Below, one piece after another: positions 7,767 to 14,940 of a stretch of DNA of 21,877 bases. Origin of the DNA: Hodarchaeum sp048939725. Lineage in GTDB: Archaea > Asgardarchaeota > Heimdallarchaeia > Hodarchaeales > Hodarchaeaceae. The DNA lies in assembly GCA_048939725.1 (NCBI GenBank), contig JBHLPG010000038.1, positions 1 to 21,877 on the forward strand, given 5' to 3'. Every line of letters starts with the position of its first letter. Within the stretch, counting starts at the first letter, position 1. The notes beneath the pieces were generated by a model. It was not told the DNA's origin, made no database searches, and saw nothing but the letters and a program-made list of their open reading frames with translations. Both the position numbers and the translations under genes were made by a program.

Positions 7767-8552
7767 TCAGGGTAGGGGTAGTGACAACAGAGACCATTCA
7801 ACCGACGTCAATACAAGTGGTGTAAAAACGATAAAAACGATAAAAGTTGTAAGAGGTACGGTTATATTGTCAAAATCTCCAGGTGACAAAGCTTCAACGA
7901 TTGTTGCAATTCCTACAATTATTATAGTGAGAAAAATCATCGAAAGCACATCATAACCAAAAATAGTTAGAAATACAAGGCAAGCAAATAAAGATGAAAC
8001 GAACATTGCTACAGAACCTGGAATAGATTTCTCTGCTAAAATCTTGAACTTATATCGGTCAATTTTCCGACCAATTATATCTGCGAGACCGTCACCTACA
8101 GCAAGAATTGAAATTATATAAATGGCTAATGGACTGTACCAAGATAAATGAGGAATAGAGGACCATCCGATGATGCAAACAATAATTACAACAATCAGAT
8201 AGTAAGCGATACCCCGAAGGAGTTCACGTGGATCTCCTGAGCGACTCATTGTTGTTGTAAGCTTACTTATCTTAATAATATTCAAATTAATCAAAAGAAT
8301 GGCTATAAAATAGATTATTGGGATAATAACAGCAATCCAAGGACTAAACCACTCTCCTGAATAAAGTAAAAATGTAAATAAGAATATAGGTGCTAAAGCG
8401 AGGTGTATAAGCTTACGTGTGAAATATTGTGATGCTAATCCTTTCTTCTTTATTAAATCAGTGATATAGAAGAACAGAATACTGATAATGACCGAGATTA
8501 TAAGAATTATAACGTCTTGAAGGAGAGAAAATTCAGTAGGCAGGATTTTCAT
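7767..8552 (-). CDS. CTP-dependent dolichol/phytol kinase-like membrane protein
   Basis: Polytopic protein (261 residues, about seven hydrophobic segments) of the SEC59/DGK1/VTE5 family, which phosphorylates polyprenols, phytol or diacylglycerol with CTP. Visible family motifs are TRKLIHL (residues 45-51), SRSGDPRELLRG, the GDGLADIIGRK motif followed by KSIPGSVAMF, and EALSPGDFDNITVPL near the C-terminus. The order and spacing are those of the family, and the length suits the compact archaeal and phytol-kinase forms. In an archaeon the likely substrates are dolichol-type or geranylgeranyl alcohols, for glycan-carrier or lipid salvage; the exact substrate is not readable. ATG 8552 was chosen as the first start before the charged N-terminus. 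A T7 run at 8575-8581 on the minus strand lies just upstream. Confidence 0.85.
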   Translation of the reverse strand: MKILPTEFSLLQDVIILIISVIISILFFYITDLIKKKGLASQYFTRKLIHLALAPIFLFTFLLYSGEWFSPWIAVIIPIIYFIAILLINLNIIKISKLTTTMSRSGDPRELLRGIAYYLIVVIIVCIIGWSSIPHLSWYSPLAIYIISILAVGDGLADIIGRKIDRYKFKILAEKSIPGSVAMFVSSLFACLVFLTIFGYDVLSMIFLTIIIVGIATIVEALSPGDFDNITVPLTTFIVFIVFTPLVLTSVEWSLLSLPLP

Positions 8553-8642
8553 CTAGTCATCAGTTCCTAATCTTAAAAAAACTACAATAGATGGTTGAGG
8601 TTGGTTTTAATTTTGATTTGTTGATAAACCTTGTTTCATAGT

Positions 8643-9752
8643 TCAATTAAGTATACATGCTAAAGAACCATTTATTATTGACATATAGCAAGAATTACAG
8701 CTTTCACAAAGTGCTGAGGAATGATCACCGCCTTTCCAGCGATTTGAAAGATCTGGTTCACAAATTAAAGGTCTACTCATCGATATGAAGTCAGTGATCC
8801 CTTTTTGAATGAATTGTTCTGCAGATAATGGGTTCCTAATTCCACCCATAAGAATAAGTGGACAGTTTCCAGTTATGGGACGAATTTGTTTAACGGAGTT
8901 TAGAAAGTAATTTTCATCTTCAGGAGAGTTAATTACAACACTGGGGAGTAACCAATCGGTTCCTATCAGATCCCCTCCTCCACCGCTAGGTTCAATAGCG
9001 TCAAAACCTGTTTCGTATATAATCTTAGTAATTTCTAATCCCTCCTTAAAGATTAATCCTCCATGTAAATCCCCATCCTGAGTCTGTAGTTTTATAATAA
9101 TCGGAAAATTCTTTCCCACTTCGTCTCGAAGACCATTATAAATGTCTATTAGAATTCTTGTACGATTACTAATACTTCCTCCGTATTCATCAGTTCTTTT
9201 ATTTGTGTAGGGTGTTAGAAAGCTCCCCAAGAGATATCCATGAGCTGCATGTAATTGCACCATATCGTATCCGCTTTCATATGCTCTTCGACCACTCTCG
9301 ATAAACATCTTGACGATGTCTTTCTTAATCTCCTCAGACGATAATGTTCGGGGAACCCGACCAGTCTGAGGATATGGTATTGCGGATGGTGCAACTGCTT
9401 CGTATCTCTTATTTGAGCTCTGTCTACCCGTGTGACCGATTTGAGCGGCTATTTTTGCGTCGGAATCATGAACAATTTCCACAAGGGCTTTATGACTTGA
9501 AATAAATGAATCATCAAATAAACTGGACCCTTTCTTCGAGAAAGTGCTTGAAGGATCAACGGCAATACCACCCGTGATGATTAAACCAACTCCACCTTCT
9601 GCTAACTCGCTATAGAGTTCAATGAGCTGATCACTAGGGTGGCCCCCTTCTGCCATATTCTCTGCTGTTGCTGATCTTACGATTCTATTCTTAATCAGAA
9701 CATTTCCAATCTTATAAGGACTGAAAAGATGCTTTAATTCCATTTCTCCCAA
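8643..9752 (-). CDS. Single-domain Old Yellow Enzyme-type NADH:flavin oxidoreductase with C-terminal Cys cluster
   Basis: FMN-binding TIM-barrel enzyme that reduces activated C=C bonds or related substrates. Visible are the opening LFSPYKIGNVLIKNRIVRSAT, AQIGHTGRQ (about 103-111), the active-site stretch QLHAAHGYLLGSFLTPYTNKRTDEYGGS with His168, His171 and Tyr173, and the phosphate-binding ILMGGIRNP. The C-terminus is CESCNSCYMSIINGSLACILN, with Cys349, 352, 355 and 366, resembling the 4Fe-4S site of 2,4-dienoyl-CoA reductase-type enzymes. The protein stops there, so the usual FAD and NAD(P) domains are absent. The start is ambiguous: TTG 9752 follows the upstream stop directly, and ATG 9743 lies nine bases on. 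It is cotranscribed with the isochorismatase-fold gene. The substrate is unknown. Confidence 0.88.
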   Translation of the reverse strand: MGEMELKHLFSPYKIGNVLIKNRIVRSATAENMAEGGHPSDQLIELYSELAEGGVGLIITGGIAVDPSSTFSKKGSSLFDDSFISSHKALVEIVHDSDAKIAAQIGHTGRQSSNKRYEAVAPSAIPYPQTGRVPRTLSSEEIKKDIVKMFIESGRRAYESGYDMVQLHAAHGYLLGSFLTPYTNKRTDEYGGSISNRTRILIDIYNGLRDEVGKNFPIIIKLQTQDGDLHGGLIFKEGLEITKIIYETGFDAIEPSGGGGDLIGTDWLLPSVVINSPEDENYFLNSVKQIRPITGNCPLILMGGIRNPLSAEQFIQKGITDFISMSRPLICEPDLSNRWKGGDHSSALCESCNSCYMSIINGSLACILN

Positions 9753-10334
9753 CTACATTATTTCTATCATGTCACTCTTTGTTATAGTTACGCTTCTTCT
9801 AGTTCCTGGAGAATTTGTTAAGTGCCAGACTGTATATAGTTCAGCAAAAGGTTCAGTCGCAGAGATTAGGTCCACAGGTATGATGACCATCAGTTGCCTC
9901 TGTGCAGCACCAGTAGCGGTATGTAAGACTGCTCCATGTGCAGAAGTTCCTGTAACAATCACCTTGGAAATAGCATTTGTAGTTAGTACATTTTCTAAGT
10001 CCGTTTTGTAAAATTTGTCTACTCCTGATTTTACAATTGGTTCATGACCTTGGGGTTTGACCTCGTCTCGGATATCTTCCACTGGGGAGGACCTTATCAG
10101 AGCGTAAACAACTAACATACCCTTCTCTCTCGCCTTAGAAAGGAAATGTTGAACTTTAGGTAAGCTCTCTACGCATCTAGGTCGTCTCTCTTGATTGCAA
10201 TTCATGTTCTGAAAGTCCAAGACCAAGAGTGCTGTTGATTTTGATTCAACGGTCACTTCTTCTGGTTTTGGCGGTTTTGGAATCGTTATACTCCCCCATT
10301 CCTCAATTATAGTTTGCTCAGTAGTCATAGACAT
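9753..10334 (-). CDS. Isochorismatase-fold hydrolase-like protein lacking the catalytic Cys
   Basis: 193-residue protein of the isochorismatase/cysteine hydrolase superfamily. TALLVLDFQN holds the catalytic Asp40, and VKSGVDKFYKTDLENVL holds Lys102 and the following Phe-x-x-Thr signature. The nucleophile loop reads VTGTSAHGAVLHTATGAA, so the usual Cys is Ala135. True isochorismatases such as PhzD also work without this Cys, so the enzyme may act on a non-amide substrate, or bind without hydrolysing. No menaquinone or siderophore genes are nearby to support isochorismate as substrate. ATG 10334 follows GTGATCGGGG; ATG 10328 is an alternative. It ends directly before the Old Yellow Enzyme gene and is probably its operon partner. 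It is divergent from the ABC-2 permease. Confidence 0.85.
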   Translation of the reverse strand: MSMTTEQTIIEEWGSITIPKPPKPEEVTVESKSTALLVLDFQNMNCNQERRPRCVESLPKVQHFLSKAREKGMLVVYALIRSSPVEDIRDEVKPQGHEPIVKSGVDKFYKTDLENVLTTNAISKVIVTGTSAHGAVLHTATGAAQRQLMVIIPVDLISATEPFAELYTVWHLTNSPGTRRSVTITKSDMIEIM

Positions 10335-10407
10335 CCCCGATCACAGCTTTTTAAATAGATTAAATAGGTTTATTGACAAGTAATTGCATATTTTATGGTG
10401 TATTTAG
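10335..10407. promoter_or_regulatory. Divergent promoter region between isochorismatase-fold and permease genes
   Basis: This 73-base gap contains A/T-rich TATA-like elements usable on both strands: TTTTTAAATAG followed by ATTAAATAGG (about 10349-10371), and GCATATTTTATG nearer the plus-strand gene. Distances to both start codons suit short or leaderless transcripts. Which element serves which gene cannot be fixed by eye. Confidence 0.35.
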
Positions 10408-11370
10408 ATGTGCGATGAAGCATACGTCAGGAGATTCAAGTTCCGACCCTACGAAGGTACTTATCGGGGAAGAATCTGGCGTATCTGGACTGTTGCATGG
10501 TTTAATATGACACACCAATGGCATCGTTCTCGAGTTTTTAAGATACTCATCATTTTCACTCTTTTTATTCTCATTATTCCCAATATGTTTCTTCTGATGG
10601 GAATTGACGAATTACTGAAAGTAAATACTGCTAATGAGATTTTAGAGGGTCATTTATGGGACACAGTTCGTGATTTTACCCGTTTTCAAGTCATGGTAAC
10701 TTCGATAGATGAAAACGACCCTACATTTGACACTGGTTATGCAATTATCATGTTGATTGCGGTTGTAATGATGGGTGCAGGATTGATCAGTGATGATTTG
10801 AAGTATAAGGTTTCTGAGATTTATGATTCAAAAATAGATAGAACTGAATATCTCCTAGGGAAATATGGCGCGCTCTTCCTATTTGGTAACCTTTTTTACA
10901 CGCTTCCGTGTATAATTGAATGGATTTTGCTTGTAATAGGGATTGGCGGAGCCGTGGATATCCTCACAGCTCTTCCAGTCTTATTTGGAGTGATTTTATT
11001 TACAGAAATTATAACAGTGGTCCTCTCAAGTATTATTCTGATATTTTCTTCCTTAACACAAAGAAGGTTATATGCTGGGCTTTTTGCATTCTTGTTTTTC
11101 CTTTCGAGTACAATGGTTATACAAGCTCTTAGTGGGCAAGCAGATAGTTTTGAGCCAGTAATGTATCTTGACTTCTTTACTGTAATCTCAGTTTTTTCTT
11201 ATATGTTAGCAGGGGAAACAAGTGTTCTATATTACGCTACAGAAGCAGGGGAAATAGTTTTTGATCTTACAGGAATAGCTGGAACATTAGTTATTCCAAT
11301 GATCACAATGTACATTATAGGAGGGTTACTGATCTCAAGCCTTCGAGTCGTATTTCGTAACCGAACCTAA
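10408..11370 (+). CDS. ABC-2 type permease, no adjacent ATPase
   Basis: 320-residue membrane protein. After a basic cytoplasmic N-terminus of about 45 residues comes one segment (about 47-68), a loop of roughly 45 residues, then five or more segments from residue 112 to the end. The sequence GAGLISDDLKYKVSEIYDSKIDRTEYLLGKYGAL is typical of ABC-2 permeases, where the D-L-K/R...EYLLGK stretch faces the cytoplasm next to the coupling helix. No ATPase lies beside it; the nearest (3241-4029) belongs to another operon. The ATPase may be encoded elsewhere, or the protein may share a subunit. ATG 10408 has no evident ribosome site and may be read from a leaderless or short-leader transcript. It converges on the Nudix gene at a 4-base gap. 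Confidence 0.82.
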   Translation: MCDEAYVRRFKFRPYEGTYRGRIWRIWTVAWFNMTHQWHRSRVFKILIIFTLFILIIPNMFLLMGIDELLKVNTANEILEGHLWDTVRDFTRFQVMVTSIDENDPTFDTGYAIIMLIAVVMMGAGLISDDLKYKVSEIYDSKIDRTEYLLGKYGALFLFGNLFYTLPCIIEWILLVIGIGGAVDILTALPVLFGVILFTEIITVVLSSIILIFSSLTQRRLYAGLFAFLFFLSSTMVIQALSGQADSFEPVMYLDFFTVISVFSYMLAGETSVLYYATEAGEIVFDLTGIAGTLVIPMITMYIIGGLLISSLRVVFRNRT

Positions 11371-11374
11371 CCTA

Positions 11375-11821
11375 CTAAAGGTTTACCGCTGATTTCTCTT
11401 CAATAAACCTTTGAATGTTCCTTTTGAGAGGAGGATCTTCTATTAATAATAATGCTTCCTCTGGGGGTACCCACCGATAATTGTCATGTTCTGGTGATAG
11501 AATTATTTTATCGGATGATGTTTCACACCAATACGTGATTACAATCATCTCATTGTCCGCGATTTTATCACCACGGAAGTAATGAGATACATCTATCGGT
11601 TTTAAAATTCTCACATCACTTAATCCAGTTTCCTCTCTCACCTCCCTTTGTAAAGTCTCCTCAGGAGTTTCGAATTGGTGCATACGTCCTCCAACATCAT
11701 CCCACTGATTACCAGCGAAATCTATTGATGGTGTTCGATGGAGAAGAAGGATCTTACCAGATCTAGATTGCTCAATAATTGCCCCGATCCCAATCATGAA
11801 TTTTCCTTCTTGACTAGACAT
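11375..11821 (-). CDS. Nudix hydrolase
   Basis: Small cytoplasmic hydrolase (148 residues from ATG 11821) that cleaves a nucleoside diphosphate linked to another moiety. The Nudix box is complete: G-R-M-H-Q-F-E, seven residues, then REVREETGL, matching Gx5Ex7REUxEExGU (about residues 45-67). Before it, LLLHRTPSIDFAGNQWDDVGG is a typical substrate-side strand; after it, HYFRGDKIADNEMIVITYWCE and YRWVPPEEALLL complete the fold. The substrate class (oxidised nucleotides, ADP-ribose, dinucleoside polyphosphates) is not decidable here. An in-frame TTG at 11839 would add six residues; the ATG is preferred. It is divergent from the metallo-beta-lactamase-fold gene, with a TATA-like TTTATAATTAA on the minus strand at 11863-11873. 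Confidence 0.9.
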   Translation of the reverse strand: MSSQEGKFMIGIGAIIEQSRSGKILLLHRTPSIDFAGNQWDDVGGRMHQFETPEETLQREVREETGLSDVRILKPIDVSHYFRGDKIADNEMIVITYWCETSSDKIILSPEHDNYRWVPPEEALLLIEDPPLKRNIQRFIEEKSAVNL

Positions 11822-11862
11822 TAGACATCCCCAAATCAAACTAAATCCTGACTTGGTTAATT

Positions 11863-11873
11863 AATTATAAATG
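11863..11873 (-). promoter_or_regulatory. TATA box of the Nudix gene (divergent region)
   Basis: TTTATAATTAA on the minus strand lies about 42-52 bases before ATG 11821. The same A/T-rich core read on the plus strand could serve the divergent metallo-beta-lactamase-fold gene. Confidence 0.35.
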
Positions 11874-11929
11874 AAATAGTTGACAAACATGGTTAAAAAA
11901 AGGTAGATTAAACATGTTGATTGACTGAA

Positions 11930-12853
11930 ATGGATCATCTGATACCCATTGACGAGAATCTACCAGACTTCTTATTTGTACTTGGTGAAAATGGCGGTAC
12001 ATACCCTTTCTCCCACTCCTTACTTTTAAAAATCAATAAAAAAGATACAGTATTATTTGATTCTGGATTTGGACACACTCGCGTTAAAGAAGTCATAAAT
12101 GAGTTTAATATTACTAAGGTATTTCTCTCGCATTGGCATGAGGATCACATATCAGGGAACTATTTGTTAAAAGAGAAACAAGCTGAATTCTATAGTCATC
12201 CTCTGGATGCACGATTATTGAGAGATATTGGTCAATTTCAGACATTTTATGAAACCGTAGGATCTTCTGTTGAGGACTACTTCCAAGAACTTCTTCTCTC
12301 AATGAAAATTGAAAATTTAACAAAGATCCAAGAAGTGGATGACAACACAGAGATTAAGATCGGAAACAGTTTCACAATAAAAGTAATCCATACTCCAGGG
12401 CATTCTGCCGGGCATTGTTGTTACTATGAGCCAAACCTGCTTTTGATTTTCTTAGCTGATATTGACTTGTCGGGCTTAGGACCGTGGTATGGATGCCTCG
12501 ATTCTAATTTGGAGGATTACATGAAATCAATTGATAGATTAATTCAAATGGATATTGAGTATGCTATTTCAAGCCATAAAGGAATTTTCCAGGGGAAAAA
12601 GGAAATTAAAAATCAGCTCTTGAGATTCCAAAAGGTAATCGATCTGAGAGACAATAAGATTTTAGAGGAGTTATCTGAGGGTACAACAAAATCAATTGAA
12701 GATCTTATAGGAAGGGGTATTATTTACCGAAATTATAAACAAATGAGAGAGTATTTGTTTATTGCGGAAAAGCTGATGATTTCCAAACACATTACGCGGT
12801 TAATCAAGAGAGGAATTGTCTCAAAAAGTGAAAATAGATTTTTTTTAAGTTAA
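11930..12853 (+). CDS. MBL-fold metallo-hydrolase with C-terminal winged helix (LACTB2-like)
   Basis: Zinc-dependent hydrolase of the metallo-beta-lactamase fold, 307 residues. The metal motif SHWHEDHISG (HxHxDH) sits near residues 67-76, followed by HTPGHSAGH with the third His, LADID with the bridging Asp, and SSHKG with the last His, so both metal sites look complete. The C-terminal 70 residues (ILEELSEGTTKSIEDLI...HITRLIKRGIVSKSENRFF) look like the winged helix attached to LACTB2-type enzymes, whose human member is a ribonuclease. Whether this protein acts on RNA or on a small thioester is unknown. ATG 11930 is chosen over TTG 11921 because it adds nothing conserved. It converges on the methyltransferase gene at a 4-base gap. 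Confidence 0.88.
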   Translation: MDHLIPIDENLPDFLFVLGENGGTYPFSHSLLLKINKKDTVLFDSGFGHTRVKEVINEFNITKVFLSHWHEDHISGNYLLKEKQAEFYSHPLDARLLRDIGQFQTFYETVGSSVEDYFQELLLSMKIENLTKIQEVDDNTEIKIGNSFTIKVIHTPGHSAGHCCYYEPNLLLIFLADIDLSGLGPWYGCLDSNLEDYMKSIDRLIQMDIEYAISSHKGIFQGKKEIKNQLLRFQKVIDLRDNKILEELSEGTTKSIEDLIGRGIIYRNYKQMREYLFIAEKLMISKHITRLIKRGIVSKSENRFFLS

Positions 12854-12857
12854 TTAA

Positions 12858-13985
12858 TCATGATTCTCCTTTTGCAAGCTTCTTCGAATAGTCCAGAAAC
12901 TTCATCATATAATAGTCTTTAAATTGCGCATCCTTAATTCTACTCTGGATTTGTCGAACATTATCAGGAAGAATCTCGCTAACAATGAAATCTCTACCGC
13001 ACTCTATTGCTGCTTTCGCCACTGTCCCTGTTCCTGCAAGTGGGTCAAAAACACAACCTTTTATGGTTTTATCTGATTCCAAAGTCGTTCCACATTCACA
13101 AAGTATTTTGTGAGTTGTCCTTGGATAATATTTCTCGACTAATGGATCAAGTATTGGTTTCGCGCATTTAATGCACACTTTTCTAGGACATGTTGCAGTC
13201 AAAATACGATGGACTAACTGACTCGGAAATGGCGCAAAGTGTTTTCCAGAGTAACCTGTTGTATTAATCGTCCATATTGTAGGGTAAATAACAAAAGGTA
13301 ATTCATCAGAATGAATATCAATGGGCCACACACTCCGCATCAATTTGCCTAAAGGGTGGTACCTTTTTGTACGAGGCTTTCCTCGTAAACTTAATACCTC
13401 ATGCATGCCTGTGCTTTCTTCTCCCTCAACAAGCTCAGCTTTACTGGATTTACCTATCAATGATAAGTTGTCTTTTTCAATCCACTCATGAGGGAGACGT
13501 TGGGTAACAAAATAATAATGAGGGTTTTTTATAAACCAAAAAAGCCTTTCATAATCAACACCAAACCGACTAGAAACCCCACCACTCGGTCGGGCGTTTG
13601 GTTTATACCAAATAATGTCATTTCGGCAAATCCATTCATTAGTATAAATCATAGCGGTTTTAAAGAGCTCTGGAACTGCAGCCAAACTCAAAGAAGGGAG
13701 CTTTTTCACTTTGTCACTAATATAGTTATCTGCAACATTAACCCAAAGTGATCCATATTCTTTAAGTTTAGGCTTAATTTTATTGAAAAGAAGACAAATC
13801 TTCTCAATATATTCCTGTGGAGTATGTTCCTGGCCTAATTCATCTTCAGATCCACTATATCTTACTTGACGCCAGTAAGGGGGACTTGTAATTACCGTAT
13901 CAATTGAGTTATCTGGAAACTCTTCAATAAGTTGATACGCATCTCCATGAAGTATCTGATTAACAAATTTGGAGATGACAGACAC
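12858..13985 (-). CDS. Beta-class DNA methyltransferase with zinc ribbon, no partner nuclease
   Basis: SAM-dependent DNA methyltransferase (375 residues) of the permuted beta type: catalytic motif TSPPYW (Ser34-Trp38) comes first, and the SAM-binding motif DPLAGTGT (314-321) comes near the C-terminus. SPPYW is usual for N4-cytosine or N6-adenine enzymes of this class. Just before the SAM motif lies an insert with Cys266, 271, 274, 296 and 298; C271-x2-C274 plus C296-x-C298 looks like a zinc ribbon. No restriction nuclease is adjacent, so it is probably an orphan methylase. The start is GTG 13985, ten bases after the HIT gene, overlapping a GAGG motif. It is the last gene of a J-protein/HIT/methyltransferase set. 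The recognition sequence cannot be read. Confidence 0.9.
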   Translation of the reverse strand: MSVISKFVNQILHGDAYQLIEEFPDNSIDTVITSPPYWRQVRYSGSEDELGQEHTPQEYIEKICLLFNKIKPKLKEYGSLWVNVADNYISDKVKKLPSLSLAAVPELFKTAMIYTNEWICRNDIIWYKPNARPSGGVSSRFGVDYERLFWFIKNPHYYFVTQRLPHEWIEKDNLSLIGKSSKAELVEGEESTGMHEVLSLRGKPRTKRYHPLGKLMRSVWPIDIHSDELPFVIYPTIWTINTTGYSGKHFAPFPSQLVHRILTATCPRKVCIKCAKPILDPLVEKYYPRTTHKILCECGTTLESDKTIKGCVFDPLAGTGTVAKAAIECGRDFIVSEILPDNVRQIQSRIKDAQFKDYYMMKFLDYSKKLAKGES

Positions 13986-13995
13986 CTCGTTTTGG

Positions 13996-14418
13996 TTATT
14001 TAAGGAAACCCTGTTTTAATGCTGAAATTAACTCTGGGTTTTCTTTTAGTCGTTCTCGTTGTGCTCCAAACACAATCTTGTCATTGAACCAGCGGGGAAG
14101 AACATGAAAATGTGTGTGATAAATCTCCTGTAAAGCTGCTTTTTCGTTTCCTTGGAAAATGTTAATTCCGTCACATTGGAGAACTTGTTTTAAGACATTA
14201 GCCACCCGACTAACTGTTACACCAACAGCTGACATATCTTTCTCTTGAATATCAAAAAGATTCCTTGAATGAACCTTAGGGATAACTAGTGTGTGCCCTT
14301 TCGCGATGGGATATATATCAAGAATAGCAACAGTCTTTTTATCCTCGTATAAACGAATTCCTGGTTGTGTTCCATTGATGATTTTGCAAAAAATACAGTC
14401 AGTCATATGAATTCCCAT
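13996..14418 (-). CDS. HIT-family nucleotide hydrolase/transferase
   Basis: Compact histidine-triad protein (140 residues). It opens with CIFCKIINGTQPG, then DIYPIAKGHTLVIPKVHSRN, and ends with the triad HTHFHVLPRW (His101, 103, 105). This is the HINT/Fhit layout; members cleave phosphoramidate or anhydride bonds of nucleotides such as adenosine 5'-phosphoramidates or dinucleoside polyphosphates. ATG 14406 (MTDCIFC) is an alternative start and fits the usual family N-terminus, with GGGAA six bases before it. The gene lies nine bases after the J-protein gene and ten bases before the methyltransferase, so the three are almost certainly on one transcript. Functional linkage to either neighbour is not established. 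Confidence 0.92.
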   Translation of the reverse strand: MGIHMTDCIFCKIINGTQPGIRLYEDKKTVAILDIYPIAKGHTLVIPKVHSRNLFDIQEKDMSAVGVTVSRVANVLKQVLQCDGINIFQGNEKAALQEIYHTHFHVLPRWFNDKIVFGAQRERLKENPELISALKQGFLK

Positions 14419-14427
14419 GTATATTAG

Positions 14428-14805
14428 CTATTTTGTTTGGTTTTTCTCTTTTTGTTCCTTGAGGTTTTCGAGCATTTTAGCAATTTTGGGTATCCAGATA
14501 TGTTCGTAATGGAGCTCAAATGGATCCATATCTGCTGCAATTTGACCCTTTTTACGCCATTCATAAAACCAAGTTAAATCATCCTTAAATTCTGATTCCA
14601 TATTCTTTGGTGAAGCTCCCAATGACTCAAGGATGACTTCATAAGCCTCATAAATTTCTTGAAACTTCTTTGTGGCATTTTCATTATCATTTACATCTGG
14701 ATGATATTTTTTAGCTAGTCTACGAAAATTTACTTTTACTTCTTTTAAAGTGGTCGGATAGTTTACTTCCAGTAAGCTATAAGCTTCGTTTAACGACATA
14801 CCCAT
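14428..14805 (-). CDS. J-domain (DnaJ-like) protein, class C type
   Basis: Small co-chaperone-like protein (125 residues from ATG 14805). The N-terminal J domain spans about 1-70: SLNEAYSLLEVNYPTTLKEVKVNFRRLAKKYHPDVNDNENATKKFQEIYEAYEVI, with the HPD motif that stimulates Hsp70 ATPase. The remaining 55 residues hold a Trp-rich stretch (DLTWFYEWRKKG) and a charged helical tail; there is no Gly/Phe region or zinc domain, so it is not a general DnaJ. An ATG at 14853 would add 16 basic residues, but TAGGAAAC five to six bases before 14805 and the domain boundary favour the later start. It leads the tight HIT/methyltransferase operon. No DnaK is in the window. Confidence 0.9.
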   Translation of the reverse strand: MGMSLNEAYSLLEVNYPTTLKEVKVNFRRLAKKYHPDVNDNENATKKFQEIYEAYEVILESLGASPKNMESEFKDDLTWFYEWRKKGQIAADMDPFELHYEHIWIPKIAKMLENLKEQKEKNQTK

Positions 14806-14940
14806 AAGTTTCCTAAACTTATCTTTGTTTCTCCATATTTTAACTAAACACATGAAATTCTGATTATACCAAAAGCTGATTTATTCCACTGAATATCTCT
14901 TTCATTTCCATGTAAGTATTTTCTCCTACAAAATTAACTC

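Noticed and set aside
9769..10011. Plus-strand open frame of 80 codons opposite the isochorismatase-fold gene
   Set aside because: Fully antisense to a conserved protein with recognisable motifs; no independent support.
10325..10340. Recurring GATGTCTATG-like string before several starts (near 10334, 11821 and 16986)
   Set aside because: ATG-TCT (Met-Ser) openings are common; three loose matches do not make a translation signal.
13488..13751. Plus-strand open frame of 87 codons opposite the methyltransferase
   Set aside because: Shadow of a strongly conserved gene.
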